28,256 bases of DNA from Alphaproteobacteria bacterium. Lineage in GTDB: Bacteria; Pseudomonadota; Alphaproteobacteria; Puniceispirillales; Puniceispirillaceae. Positions 14,653-22,422 of the stretch are shown one piece after another. The position numbers and the translations under genes are program-made. The stretch covers positions 1-28,256 of the forward strand of contig WTHV01000098.1 in NCBI GenBank assembly GCA_011525265.1, written 5' to 3'. The notes beneath the pieces are model-generated. The model searched no databases, was not told the DNA's origin, and worked only from the letters and a program-made list of their open reading frames with translations. Each line of letters opens with the position of its first letter. The first letter of the stretch is position 1.

Positions 14653-15252
14653 ATGAGACAGGCACAGATTACACGCAAAACCAATGAAACAGAGATTTCG
14701 GTTTCGTTAAATCTTGATGGCACTGGCCAAGCAGATATTGCGACAGGCATTGGCTTTTTAGATCATATGCTTGAACAATTAGCCCGCCATTCCTTGATGG
14801 ATATCACATTGAAAGCCACAGGTGATTTGCATATTGATGCGCACCACACAACAGAAGATACCGGATGGGCGATTGGCTCATGTCTAAAAGAGGCATTGGG
14901 TGAGCGCAAAGGCATCAGCCGTTATGCGCATGCTTATTTGCCAATGGATGAATGTTTGAGCCGCGTTGCTGTTGATGTGTCTGGGCGTCCTTTTTTGGTC
15001 TGGCGCGCTGAATTGCCATCACCAACATTAGGCACGATGGAAACCGAATTATTCCGCGAATGGTTCCAAGCCTTTGCAATGGGCGCTGGCATTACCTTGC
15101 ATGTTGAAAATCTTTATGGGGTAAATACGCACCATATTATCGAAAGCATTTATAAAGGTCTTGCAAGAGCCCTTCGTGATGCGGTTGCGATTGATGAAAA
15201 GCAAGGTGACAGAATACCGTCTACCAAAGGGACTCTTGGCGGCAGCCTATAA
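14653..15252 (+). CDS. hisB: imidazoleglycerol-phosphate dehydratase HisB
   Basis: Seventh-stage enzyme of histidine synthesis, dehydrating IGP to imidazole acetol phosphate. The 199-residue, monofunctional form has the manganese-binding signatures GFLDHMLEQLARH and DAHHTTEDTGWAIG. It also has DECLSRVAVDVSGRP and the second histidine cluster GVNTHHIIESIYKGLARALR. The ATG at 14653 has AGGTGG nine bases upstream. A GTG at 14641 would add four residues and lacks a ribosome-binding site. It is the first gene of the local histidine cluster and is followed by hisH after 21 bases. A short inverted repeat (ACCTC-TTTATT-GAGGT) lies about 60 bases upstream, with no T-run. Confidence 0.96.
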   Translation: MRQAQITRKTNETEISVSLNLDGTGQADIATGIGFLDHMLEQLARHSLMDITLKATGDLHIDAHHTTEDTGWAIGSCLKEALGERKGISRYAHAYLPMDECLSRVAVDVSGRPFLVWRAELPSPTLGTMETELFREWFQAFAMGAGITLHVENLYGVNTHHIIESIYKGLARALRDAVAIDEKQGDRIPSTKGTLGGSL

Positions 15253-15273
15253 AGATTAAAGGAGCGGTATCTC

Positions 15274-15918
15274 TTGCGGAAAATCGCTGTCATAGATTAT
15301 GGATCTGGCAATCTGCATTCTGTTGTGAATGCGGTTCGCCAGGCTGTGCGCACAAATGGCACAGATGATGAGGTCATGCTTGTACAAACAGGTGACGAGC
15401 TTAGCCAAGCTGATGCTATCATCCTGCCAGGTGTGGGTCATTTTGCCGATTGTCGCCAGAATTTAGCAAAAGCTGAAGGTCTTGAAGATGCTTTGCAGGA
15501 GATGATCCATCATAAAGCCCGCCCATTTTTGGGTATTTGTGTTGGTATGCAAATGCTTGCTGATACAGGTCATGAGGGCAAAGCTATCTCTGGTCTTTCT
15601 TGGATATCAGGCGATGTCCATAAATTAGCGCCCTCTGATAGCGGTTTGAAAATTCCGCATATGGGCTGGAATAGATTGCATATAAAGCACCATCATGCCG
15701 CGACCTCATTAATGTCGCAGGCACCACAAGTCTATTATGTGCATAGCTATCATTTCATCGCTACCCATCAAGAGGATGTTATCGCCTCATCAGATTATGG
15801 TGGTGAGGTTACAGCTATTATTGCCAAAGATGTCATGATCGGAACGCAATTCCACCCTGAGAAAAGCCAAGCAGAAGGCCAAGCTTTTTTGCGCGGCTTT
15901 TTGCAATGGCGACCATAA
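15274..15918 (+). CDS. hisH: imidazole glycerol phosphate synthase, glutaminase subunit HisH
   Basis: Class I glutamine amidotransferase that feeds ammonia to HisF. The 214-residue protein has IDYGSGNLHSV at the N-terminus, LPGVGHFADC and the nucleophile elbow LGICVGMQ with Cys89. The catalytic pair His194 and Glu196 is in FHPEKSQ. The start is a TTG at 15274, supported by AAAGGAG nine bases upstream; no ATG gives the conserved N-terminus. It lies in the his cluster, but a GNAT gene and hisA separate it from its partner hisF. Confidence 0.95.
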   Translation: MRKIAVIDYGSGNLHSVVNAVRQAVRTNGTDDEVMLVQTGDELSQADAIILPGVGHFADCRQNLAKAEGLEDALQEMIHHKARPFLGICVGMQMLADTGHEGKAISGLSWISGDVHKLAPSDSGLKIPHMGWNRLHIKHHHAATSLMSQAPQVYYVHSYHFIATHQEDVIASSDYGGEVTAIIAKDVMIGTQFHPEKSQAEGQAFLRGFLQWRP

Positions 15919-15947
15919 AGGTCATAGGTTAAGAGGGGTAGAGCATA

Positions 15948-16493
15948 ATGGGAACTGAATTTTCAACCATGAACAGGGCGCGTGTGACATTGGAGAATGC
16001 CGATGTCCTTACCGCAAATGACTTGTCTGAATTATGTGATGCCACTGAAGAAGCCATTAAAAGTGGTGGTGGCTTTGGTTGGCTGACTGCCCCGCCTCGT
16101 AATATCCTCGAAGATTATTGGCGCGGTGTTTTGTTAATTCCTGAACGCTCGCTGATTGTTGGCAAGGTTGATATGGTGATCGCTGGTTCATGCCAAATTG
16201 TACGCCCGCCAAAGGCCAATGAGGCACAGGCTTTTGCGTGTCAGCTAACGACGTTTTTCTTAGCGCCATGGGCCCGTGGTTATGGCTTGGCACAAAAGCT
16301 TGTTGACGAAGCAGAAGATTTTGCCAAAAGCCAAGGTTTTTCTGTAATTAATCTTGATGTGCGCGCCACACAAGAACGTGCTATTCAATCATTCGAGGCG
16401 TGCGGCTTCAAAAGATTTGGCACAAATCCTACCTATGCGCTTGTGGATGGCGACTATGTCACAGGCTATTATTATTCAAAAGAAATTCGCTAA
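15948..16493 (+). CDS. GNAT-family N-acetyltransferase in the his cluster
   Basis: 181-residue GNAT protein. The acetyl-CoA-binding motif A is visible as TTFFLAPWARGYGLAQKLV, with R-G-Y-G-L-A matching the Q/RxxGxG/A pyrophosphate loop. The C-terminal motif B follows at VRATQERAIQSFEACGF. No substrate can be assigned. It sits between hisH and hisA, 29 bases after hisH with GAGGGG before its ATG, so it is probably co-transcribed. Its position may hint at an amino-acid or ribosomal-protein substrate, but that is speculation. The first 30 residues do not resemble the family core. Confidence 0.85.
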   Translation: MGTEFSTMNRARVTLENADVLTANDLSELCDATEEAIKSGGGFGWLTAPPRNILEDYWRGVLLIPERSLIVGKVDMVIAGSCQIVRPPKANEAQAFACQLTTFFLAPWARGYGLAQKLVDEAEDFAKSQGFSVINLDVRATQERAIQSFEACGFKRFGTNPTYALVDGDYVTGYYYSKEIR

Positions 16494-16523
16494 TAAAAGG
16501 CGATCTGATAATGAGTGAAATAA

Positions 16524-17258
16524 ATGTCACAGTTTGAAATTTATCCTGCGATTGATTTAAAAGAAGGCCAAGGCGTGCGCTTGTTGCATGGTGATTTTAA
16601 CAAGATGACGGTCTATGCCCCAGACCCTGCGGCCAAAGCACAAGAGTTTCTTGATTTGGGCGCTAATTGGGTTCATGTGGTGGATTTAGATGGCGCGCTT
16701 GCTGGTAATGGTGTGAATAATGCTGCGGTGAAAGCCATTTTGGCTACAGGCGCAAAAATTCAGCTTGGCGGCGGCATAAGAACGATGACACATATTGAAA
16801 CATGGCTCGATGCAGGTGTCGAACGCGTTATTCTAGGTACAGCCGCACTGCGTGACCCACAGCTTGTCATTGACGGCGCACGTCACTTCCCTGGAAAAAT
16901 TGCTGTGGGGGCTGATGCTACGGGCGGTATGATTGCCGCTGAAGGGTGGCTTGATGTGTCTGATGTGAAAGCAACAGATTTGGTGCGCCGTTTTGAAGAT
17001 TGCGGTGTGGCGGCTGTTATTTTTACCGATATCGGAAGAGATGGCGCTTTGAGCGGTGTGAACGCACAAGCAACAGCAGAAATTGCACGCGCTGTATCTA
17101 TTCCTGTTATTGCCTCTGGCGGTGTAGCAGATGAAACAGATATTAGCGCTTGTCTGGCAGAACGTGATAGCGGTATTGCTGGTGTGATAACAGGGCGCGC
17201 TATTTATGATGGTCGCCTTGATTTGGCAAAAGCGATCGCAATGGCAAAAGAAGGCTAA
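16524..17258 (+). CDS. hisA: phosphoribosylformimino-5-aminoimidazole carboxamide ribotide isomerase HisA
   Basis: TIM-barrel isomerase converting ProFAR to PRFAR in histidine synthesis. The 244-residue protein shows YPAIDLKEGQGVRLLHGDF with catalytic Asp11, HVVDLDGALAG and LGGGIRT. TDIGRDGALSGVN carries the second catalytic Asp, and IPVIASGGVAD and GVITGRAIYDGRLDL end it. It is directly followed by hisF after four bases. The ribosome-binding site is weak (GTGA). Confidence 0.96.
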   Translation: MSQFEIYPAIDLKEGQGVRLLHGDFNKMTVYAPDPAAKAQEFLDLGANWVHVVDLDGALAGNGVNNAAVKAILATGAKIQLGGGIRTMTHIETWLDAGVERVILGTAALRDPQLVIDGARHFPGKIAVGADATGGMIAAEGWLDVSDVKATDLVRRFEDCGVAAVIFTDIGRDGALSGVNAQATAEIARAVSIPVIASGGVADETDISACLAERDSGIAGVITGRAIYDGRLDLAKAIAMAKEG

Positions 17259-17262
17259 AGCT

Positions 17263-18027
17263 ATGCTAAGCGCAAGAGTCATCCCTTGTTTAGATGTTCA
17301 TGATGGCCGTGTGGTCAAAGGCGTTAATTTTGTCAATTTGATTGATGCAGGTGACCCTGTTGAACAAGCCAAAATTTATGATGCGGCAGGGGCAGATGAG
17401 TTATGCCTTCTTGATATTTCTGCTTCTCATGAAGGGCGCGAGAGCATTTATGATGTGATTGCCAAAGTGGCAGATCATTGTTTTATGCCCCTTACTGTTG
17501 GCGGCGGCGTAAGAGAAGTTGCTGATTATCGGCGTATGCTATTATCTGGTGCTGATAAGGTATCGGTAAATTCCTCAGCTGTGGCTGACCCTGACTTATT
17601 AAGCCGTGCAGCAGACAGGTTTGGCACGCAATGTGTGGTATTAGGCATTGATGCCAAATTAAATGATGATGGTATGTTTGAAGTCTTTACCCATGGCGGT
17701 CGCAAAGGCACAGGCATTGATGCTGTGGAATGGGCGATGCGCGGCGCAGAACTTGGCGCGGGTGAAATATTGCTAACATCTATGGGCGGTGATGGTACCA
17801 AAGATGGCTTTGATATCCCGTTAACACGCGCTGTTTCTGATGCGGTCTCAATCCCTGTCATTGCCTCTGGCGGTGCAGGCAAGGCAGAAGATTTTGCCAA
17901 AGCTGTCACACAAGGTCATGCCTCAGCTGTTTTAGCGGCATCTGTGTTTCATTTTGGACAAATGACAATTGATGAGGCAAAATATGCTATGGAACAAGCA
18001 GGCGTACCTGTGCGGCGCTTGACATAA
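17263..18027 (+). CDS. hisF: imidazole glycerol phosphate synthase, cyclase subunit HisF
   Basis: TIM-barrel cyclase that uses HisH-derived ammonia to make IGP and AICAR from PRFAR. The 254-residue protein has RVIPCLDVHDGRVVKGVNF with catalytic Asp11, VGGGVR, SVNSSAV and LLTSMGGDGTKDGFD with the second catalytic Asp. IPVIASGGAGKAEDF and VLAASVFHFGQ follow. I chose the ATG at 17263, four bases after the hisA stop, with AAGG upstream. The longer reading to 17206 overlaps hisA and adds no family sequence. Confidence 0.96.
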   Translation: MLSARVIPCLDVHDGRVVKGVNFVNLIDAGDPVEQAKIYDAAGADELCLLDISASHEGRESIYDVIAKVADHCFMPLTVGGGVREVADYRRMLLSGADKVSVNSSAVADPDLLSRAADRFGTQCVVLGIDAKLNDDGMFEVFTHGGRKGTGIDAVEWAMRGAELGAGEILLTSMGGDGTKDGFDIPLTRAVSDAVSIPVIASGGAGKAEDFAKAVTQGHASAVLAASVFHFGQMTIDEAKYAMEQAGVPVRRLT

Positions 18028-18051
18028 AGGCAGCTAGAGGAATTTTTTGTA

Positions 18052-18396
18052 ATGTCACAGCAAGATGAGAAAATCACAGCTGAAATTCTTGATAGGCTGT
18101 TTGCTGATATTGCTGTCAAAGCACAAGCAAGCCCTGAGACAAGCTATACAGCAAGCCTGCTTGCCAAAGCCCCTGATCTGCCATTACGCAAATTATCTGA
18201 AGAAGTCACAGAGGCTGTCATAGAAGCTATGCGTGGCGACAAACAAGCCTTAGCGCGTGAATCAGCTGATATTTTATATCATTTGCTTGTTGTATGGCAG
18301 GCCGCTGGTGTAACAGCTGATGAGGTGTGGCAGATTCTAGCAGAACGCCAAGGGGTGTCTGGCCTTGTCGAAAAAGCCAACAGACAAAAAGGATGA
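18052..18396 (+). CDS. hisE: phosphoribosyl-ATP pyrophosphatase HisE
   Basis: Second enzyme of histidine synthesis, an all-alpha MazG-like pyrophosphatase. The 114-residue protein has the metal-binding EE pattern in LPLRKLSEEVTEAVIEA and the ESADILYHLLVVW helix. It is a stand-alone HisE, not fused to HisI. It follows hisF by 24 bases and ends just before the HIT gene, so the his run closes here. hisG, hisD, hisC and hisI are not in the window. Confidence 0.94.
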   Translation: MSQQDEKITAEILDRLFADIAVKAQASPETSYTASLLAKAPDLPLRKLSEEVTEAVIEAMRGDKQALARESADILYHLLVVWQAAGVTADEVWQILAERQGVSGLVEKANRQKG

Positions 18397-18403
18397 CGTG
18401 ACG

Positions 18404-18763
18404 ATGAGCTATGATCACGATAATATTTTTGCGAAAATTTTGCGTGAGGAAATTCCGTGCAATAAGCATGATGAATGTGACCATACGCTGGCTTTTTTTG
18501 ATATTACACCACAAGCCCAAACACATATTCTTGTGATTCCAAAAGGCGCCTATGTGGATATGGCTGATTTTTCTGCCAATGCCTCTGCCGAAGAACAAGT
18601 GGCCTTTATAAAAGCGATTGGCCGTGCGGCTCGCCTTGCTGGTCTTGATGAGGGCGGCTATCGCATCATTTCAAATACAGGGCGAGATTCGCATCAAGAA
18701 GTGCCGCATTTGCATATGCATATTCTTGGTGGTGAGCCAATTGGGCCATTACGCGCGCGATAA
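18404..18763 (+). CDS. hinT: HIT-family hydrolase (HinT-like)
   Basis: Purine nucleoside phosphoramidase-type HIT protein of about 120 residues. The core shows IFAKILREEIPCNK, FFDITPQAQTHILVIPK and the histidine triad PHLHMHILGG near the C-terminus. Two starts are possible: ATG at 18404 (MSYDHDN), or GTG at 18398 adding two residues and sitting closer to AAAAAGGA. It lies next to hisE, the order often seen in alphaproteobacteria, and is probably on the his transcript. Confidence 0.92.
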   Translation: MSYDHDNIFAKILREEIPCNKHDECDHTLAFFDITPQAQTHILVIPKGAYVDMADFSANASAEEQVAFIKAIGRAARLAGLDEGGYRIISNTGRDSHQEVPHLHMHILGGEPIGPLRAR

Positions 18764-18843
18764 ATCGCCGCTTATGCTTGCATAAAAAGCTTAATCATAG
18801 CCACAAAAGGGCAGTTAGAGACTAGATCAAAAGGATCAGTTCA

Positions 18844-20334
18844 ATGCATGCCCATATTCAAACGGTTGCTTTCCGCGGTCTTGATACTGTGCCTGTATCA
18901 GTGCAGGCGCATTTATCAAATGGCTTACCAGCTATGATGATCGTAGGTCTAGCTGATAAAGCTGTGGCAGAATCAAAAGAACGTATCAGAGCCGCCTTAT
19001 CTTCTATGGGGCTGACATTACCTGCCAAACGTATTGCGATTAATCTTGCGCCCGCAGATGTCACCAAAGAAGGCGCGCATTTCGATCTGCCAATCGCCAT
19101 CAGCGTGCTTGTGGCTATGGGCATTATTGCCCAAGAGGATATTGATAATACCATTATTATTGGTGAATTATCGCTTGATGGCATGATTAGCGGTGTCGCA
19201 GGCACATTATCTGCCGCGCTCCATGCCGCCGCATCAAAAGCAACGTTAATTTGTCCGCACGCAAATGGTGGTGAGGCGAAATGGGCAGCCATGACAGATA
19301 TTATTGCAAGCCCGTCTTTAATCGGATTACTAAATCACCTCAAAGGAACCAATCTTCTGCCACCACCGCAAGATGCCCGTATGGTAAGCGCGCATGATTA
19401 TCCTGATATGGCAGATGTTAAAGGACAGGAAACTGCCAAACGTGTCTTGGAAATAGCCGCCGCTGGTCGTCATCATTTATTGATGATTGGCCCGCCAGGG
19501 GCTGGCAAATCTATGTTGGCAAGTCGCTTAGCAGGTCTATTGCCACCGTTGCAGCCATCTGAAGCGCTCGAAGTCTCGATGATACAATCGCTTGGCGGGA
19601 TATTATCGCCGCATAAGGATGATGGTGCGGTCATACAACGCCATCGCCCTTATCGTGACCCGCATCATTCAGCCTCTATGGCAGCTTTGGTAGGTGGCGG
19701 TGCCAAGGCAAAGCCGGGTGAGATATCATTAGCCCATCATGGGGTGCTGTTTCTTGATGAATTACCCGAATTTCAGCCATCTGTCTTAGATGCGTTGCGA
19801 CAACCGCTAGAGACAGGGGAGGTGATTATTGCACGAGCAAATCATCACATAAGATACCCCGCTAATTTTCAGCTTGTGGCTGCTATGAACCCTTGTCGTT
19901 GTGGCTATTTGGCAGATGCCTCACAGGCTTGTAGCCGCGCGCCGCAATGTGGCAAAAACTATGTTGCCAAATTATCAGGCCCATTATTAGACCGCTTTGA
20001 TTTAATTATTGATGTTGCAGCATTACCGCCTCTTCATCTTCTTGATGATACGCCGCAAACGACCTCCAAAGATATCGCGGCACGTATTTTGAGAGCACAT
20101 CAGTTTCATCATGAACAAAAAGCAAAAAATAATGAGACGCAAGCATCTGATTTTGCGCCAGATGTGCGCGCATTTTTAGAACAAGCGATTGAAGCGTTAG
20201 AGATAACAGGGCGCGGCTATGAAAAGCTTGTCAAAGTAGCGCGCACAATAGCTGATCTTGAAATGAGTGAGCAGATACAAAAACACCATCTACAAGAGGC
20301 GATGGCCTATCGAAAAATACGTCTGCTTGTGTGA
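18844..20334 (+). CDS. comM: YifB/ComM-family Mg-chelatase-like AAA+ ATPase
   Basis: 496-residue AAA+ helicase-like protein; ComM in naturally transformable bacteria promotes branch migration of incoming DNA. The N-terminal ChlI-like domain has GLPAMMIVGLADKAVAESKERIRAAL and LAPADVTKEGAHFDLPIA. Walker A is GPPGAGKS (216-223) and Walker B is LFLDELPEF (about 301-309). A zinc-type cysteine cluster NPCRCGY..CSRAPQC and the C-terminal MgChl domain follow. AAAGGAT lies upstream of the ATG. It converges on gshB with the two stops directly adjacent. Competence itself cannot be inferred, since yifB is widespread. Confidence 0.93.
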   Translation: MHAHIQTVAFRGLDTVPVSVQAHLSNGLPAMMIVGLADKAVAESKERIRAALSSMGLTLPAKRIAINLAPADVTKEGAHFDLPIAISVLVAMGIIAQEDIDNTIIIGELSLDGMISGVAGTLSAALHAAASKATLICPHANGGEAKWAAMTDIIASPSLIGLLNHLKGTNLLPPPQDARMVSAHDYPDMADVKGQETAKRVLEIAAAGRHHLLMIGPPGAGKSMLASRLAGLLPPLQPSEALEVSMIQSLGGILSPHKDDGAVIQRHRPYRDPHHSASMAALVGGGAKAKPGEISLAHHGVLFLDELPEFQPSVLDALRQPLETGEVIIARANHHIRYPANFQLVAAMNPCRCGYLADASQACSRAPQCGKNYVAKLSGPLLDRFDLIIDVAALPPLHLLDDTPQTTSKDIAARILRAHQFHHEQKAKNNETQASDFAPDVRAFLEQAIEALEITGRGYEKLVKVARTIADLEMSEQIQKHHLQEAMAYRKIRLLV

Positions 20335-21291
20335 TTATGCTGTTTGGCTTTTCTGGCTGTAGGCTTCGATGGCATCCCATGTTTTGGCGGCAAGGCTTAC
20401 CCCTGTAAAGCGTTCAAACTCTCTTATACCTGTGGGGGATGTGACATTAATTTCTGTCAAATAATCGCCAATCACATCAATGCCAACAAATAACAGGCCA
20501 CGTTCTTTTAATCGTGGGCCGATAATGTCACAAATTTCTTGGTCACGTGCACTTAACTCAGTCGCCATCGCCTGTCCGCCCACATGCATATTCGAGCGTG
20601 CCTCATCGGCAGATGGTACCCGGTTAATTGCACCAACAGCCTTGCCATCAATTAAAATAATGCGCTTATCGCCTTTGGTTACTTCAGGCAAATAGGCTTG
20701 AACCATCACAGGCTCTCTGCTTGCGGCAAAGAACATTTCTAGTAAGGCATTGAAATTCTTATCACCCTCTTTTAGCAAAAAGACGCCAGCGCCCCCATTG
20801 CCATAAAGCGGCTTAATGATGATATCTTTATGCTTTACCCGAAATGCGGCAATGGCTGTCTCATCACGGCTGACCATTGTGGGCGGCATCAACTCTGGAT
20901 AATCAAGTACCATGATTTTTTCAGGTGCATTTCGCACCTCAGCAGGGTTGTTCACAACCATTGTGCTTTGTGGCAAATGTTCAAGCAAATGTGTGGCTGT
21001 GATATAGGCCATATCAAAAGGCGGGTCTTGGCGCATTAAAATGACATCCATATCTGCCAATGGGCGATAAGTGGCATCGCCCTCATCCACATGATTGCCC
21101 ACCTCATCACGCACAGTGATAGGGCGCAACTGGCCATAAACAGCCCCCTCATCAAGGGTCAGGCTTTCTGGCAGATAATAATAAACATCATGACCGCGCG
21201 CTTGTGCTTCAAGGGCAAAGGCAAAGCTTGTATCACCGGTGATATCAATCGCCGTGATCGGATCCATTTGGAGAGCCACTTTTAAACGCAT
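20335..21291 (-). CDS. gshB: glutathione synthetase GshB
   Basis: ATP-grasp ligase that adds glycine to gamma-glutamylcysteine. The 318-residue protein has the start VALQMDPITAIDITGDTSFAFALEAQARGH and the family VNNPAEVRNAPEKIM. The ATP-grasp glycine-rich loop is IIKPLYGNGGAGVF, and the catalytic segment is ITEINVTSPTGIREFE-like (here LTEINVTSPTGIREFE). The start is ATG at 21291. It is in tandem with the BON lipoprotein upstream, 31 bases apart, but no functional link between the two is evident. Confidence 0.95.
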   Translation of the reverse strand: MRLKVALQMDPITAIDITGDTSFAFALEAQARGHDVYYYLPESLTLDEGAVYGQLRPITVRDEVGNHVDEGDATYRPLADMDVILMRQDPPFDMAYITATHLLEHLPQSTMVVNNPAEVRNAPEKIMVLDYPELMPPTMVSRDETAIAAFRVKHKDIIIKPLYGNGGAGVFLLKEGDKNFNALLEMFFAASREPVMVQAYLPEVTKGDKRIILIDGKAVGAINRVPSADEARSNMHVGGQAMATELSARDQEICDIIGPRLKERGLLFVGIDVIGDYLTEINVTSPTGIREFERFTGVSLAAKTWDAIEAYSQKSQTA

Positions 21292-21322
21292 CAGACCATC
21301 ACCTTATGATTATATCGCCCCA

Positions 21323-21916
21323 TTAATCGCGTCTGTCAGATGATAGGATGATATAATCAATGACTTTCTTTGCGAAAGGTAATTCTTGGGCAAGCGCAAC
21401 GACACGGGCGCGCTCTTCTTGTGTTTCGGCGACACCAGACAGATACACAACACCATCAACCACATCGATAGAATAATTTAAAGATGAGACATCACCATCA
21501 CCGATAATCTTTAACCGCAATTGCGCAGCAGCAGCAAAATCTTTAGCTTTGTTTTTAATTGATGTGTTTGATGAGACATTCAACTCATTGACCACTTCGC
21601 GCACACCTTTAATTTCCCAAGCAAGGCGCGTGGCGTTGATTTTCTTATCCTGTGTTTCAACATTGCCTGTCAAAAGCACGGCACCTTCATTAACAGAGAT
21701 TGAAACAGCCTGAACCAAATCAACATCATTACGCAAATATTTATCAGATAGCTTTGTGCGAATAACGCCATCTGAAACAGAGGTTGAAAAGCCTTTTTCA
21801 GTCGATGAAGCCGCAACAGCCGCTGTTCCAACACCAACAAGCGCGGGCGCACAAGCGCTTAACGCTAGAGATAAAGAAAGCATAAGCGCTGTAATAAGGG
21901 TTGAAAATCGTGCCAT
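21323..21916 (-). CDS. BON-domain lipoprotein (two BON domains)
   Basis: 197-residue envelope lipoprotein. Residues 1-21 are a lipoprotein signal with lipobox LSAC, placing the lipidated cysteine at 22. Two BON domains follow, each with the G-V-x-L-x-G pattern: EGAVLLTGNVETQDKK..WEIKGVREVVNELNV and DGVVYLSGVAETQEER..ELPFAKKVIDYI. This matches the OsmY/DolP (YraP) class, outer-membrane lipoproteins linked to envelope integrity. In gammaproteobacteria dolP also lies beside yraM(lpoA)-yraN, supporting a DolP-like assignment. AAGGAG lies before the ATG. Confidence 0.88.
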   Translation of the reverse strand: MARFSTLITALMLSLSLALSACAPALVGVGTAAVAASSTEKGFSTSVSDGVIRTKLSDKYLRNDVDLVQAVSISVNEGAVLLTGNVETQDKKINATRLAWEIKGVREVVNELNVSSNTSIKNKAKDFAAAAQLRLKIIGDGDVSSLNYSIDVVDGVVYLSGVAETQEERARVVALAQELPFAKKVIDYIILSSDRRD

Positions 21917-22031
21917 GATAAGGGCTCCTTTAATCGATAGCCTTTAGATAGAAACAGGGTAGGAAATTTATACCCTATTTTACAGATTCACGACAAGCCA
22001 CATCTTAAGGCTCCCTAATAATGAGATAGGA

Positions 22032-22111
22032 TCATAAGGGGATATGGTTGGCAAATCGGACTATGCGCCAAGGCGAATGGACAATGATTATATCAAATTG
22101 GCATGAATAGG
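22032..22111 (-). other. yraN: out-of-frame C-terminal tail of yraN
   Basis: In the frame reached by restoring one base in the G-run at 22112-22115, the minus strand continues past the present yraN stop and reads CQFDIIIVHSPWR, ending at a TGA at 22032-22034. This is the conserved YraN C-terminal pattern (C-x-F-D-hydrophobic-V...PWR), so the stretch is coding sequence separated from the gene by a frameshift. Confidence 0.65.
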
Positions 22112-22417
22112 CCCCATCAGGTGATAATCGATGATAGCTTGCCAATGCCGCATCTTGGAGGCGTTGAATTTGTTTGTGAGATACAGGCGCGTCAGCGTCG
22201 ACCCATTTTTTAGATATTTGACCTCAATAAAGCATAAATGCGCACCACGTTTCATTATAAGGTCAATTTCCCCAAACGCTGTGCGATGGCGCCAATGAAG
22301 CAAGCGATAGCCATAAAAAAAATAGCGCAGGCATATTAGTAATTCTGCAAGTTTCCCGGCGCGTTCTGCCTTTTGATAAGCGCGGTGTTTCACTGATCGA
22401 TCAGCGCGCTTAACCAT
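22088..22417 (-). CDS. yraN: UPF0102 protein YraN, apparently frameshifted near the end
   Basis: YraN family, predicted endonuclease-like fold of unknown cellular role. The 109 residues include GKLAELLICLRYFFYGYRLLHWRHRT and the family core FGEIDLIMKRGAHLCFIEVK with the nuclease-like E-(x)n-E-V-K pattern. The last residues after YHLMG (PIHANLI) do not fit the family. A one-base insertion in the four-G run at 22112-22115 would join it to a conserved tail and give about 128 residues, the usual length. It follows rsmI by five bases, the standard rsmI-yraN pairing. Loss of function, a sequencing error and slippage all remain possible. Confidence 0.8.
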   Translation of the reverse strand: MVKRADRSVKHRAYQKAERAGKLAELLICLRYFFYGYRLLHWRHRTAFGEIDLIMKRGAHLCFIEVKYLKNGSTLTRLYLTNKFNASKMRHWQAIIDYHLMGPIHANLI

Positions 22418-22422
22418 AGGCC

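Noticed and set aside
16833..17282. A 149-codon minus-strand reading opposite hisA
   Set aside because: Cysteine- and histidine-rich low-information peptide antisense to a well-conserved gene; a shadow.
18764..18843. Possible terminator hairpin (TTATG-CTTG-CATAA) after the HIT gene
   Set aside because: The stem is five AT-rich pairs and there is no T-run on the plus strand, so it is too weak to call.
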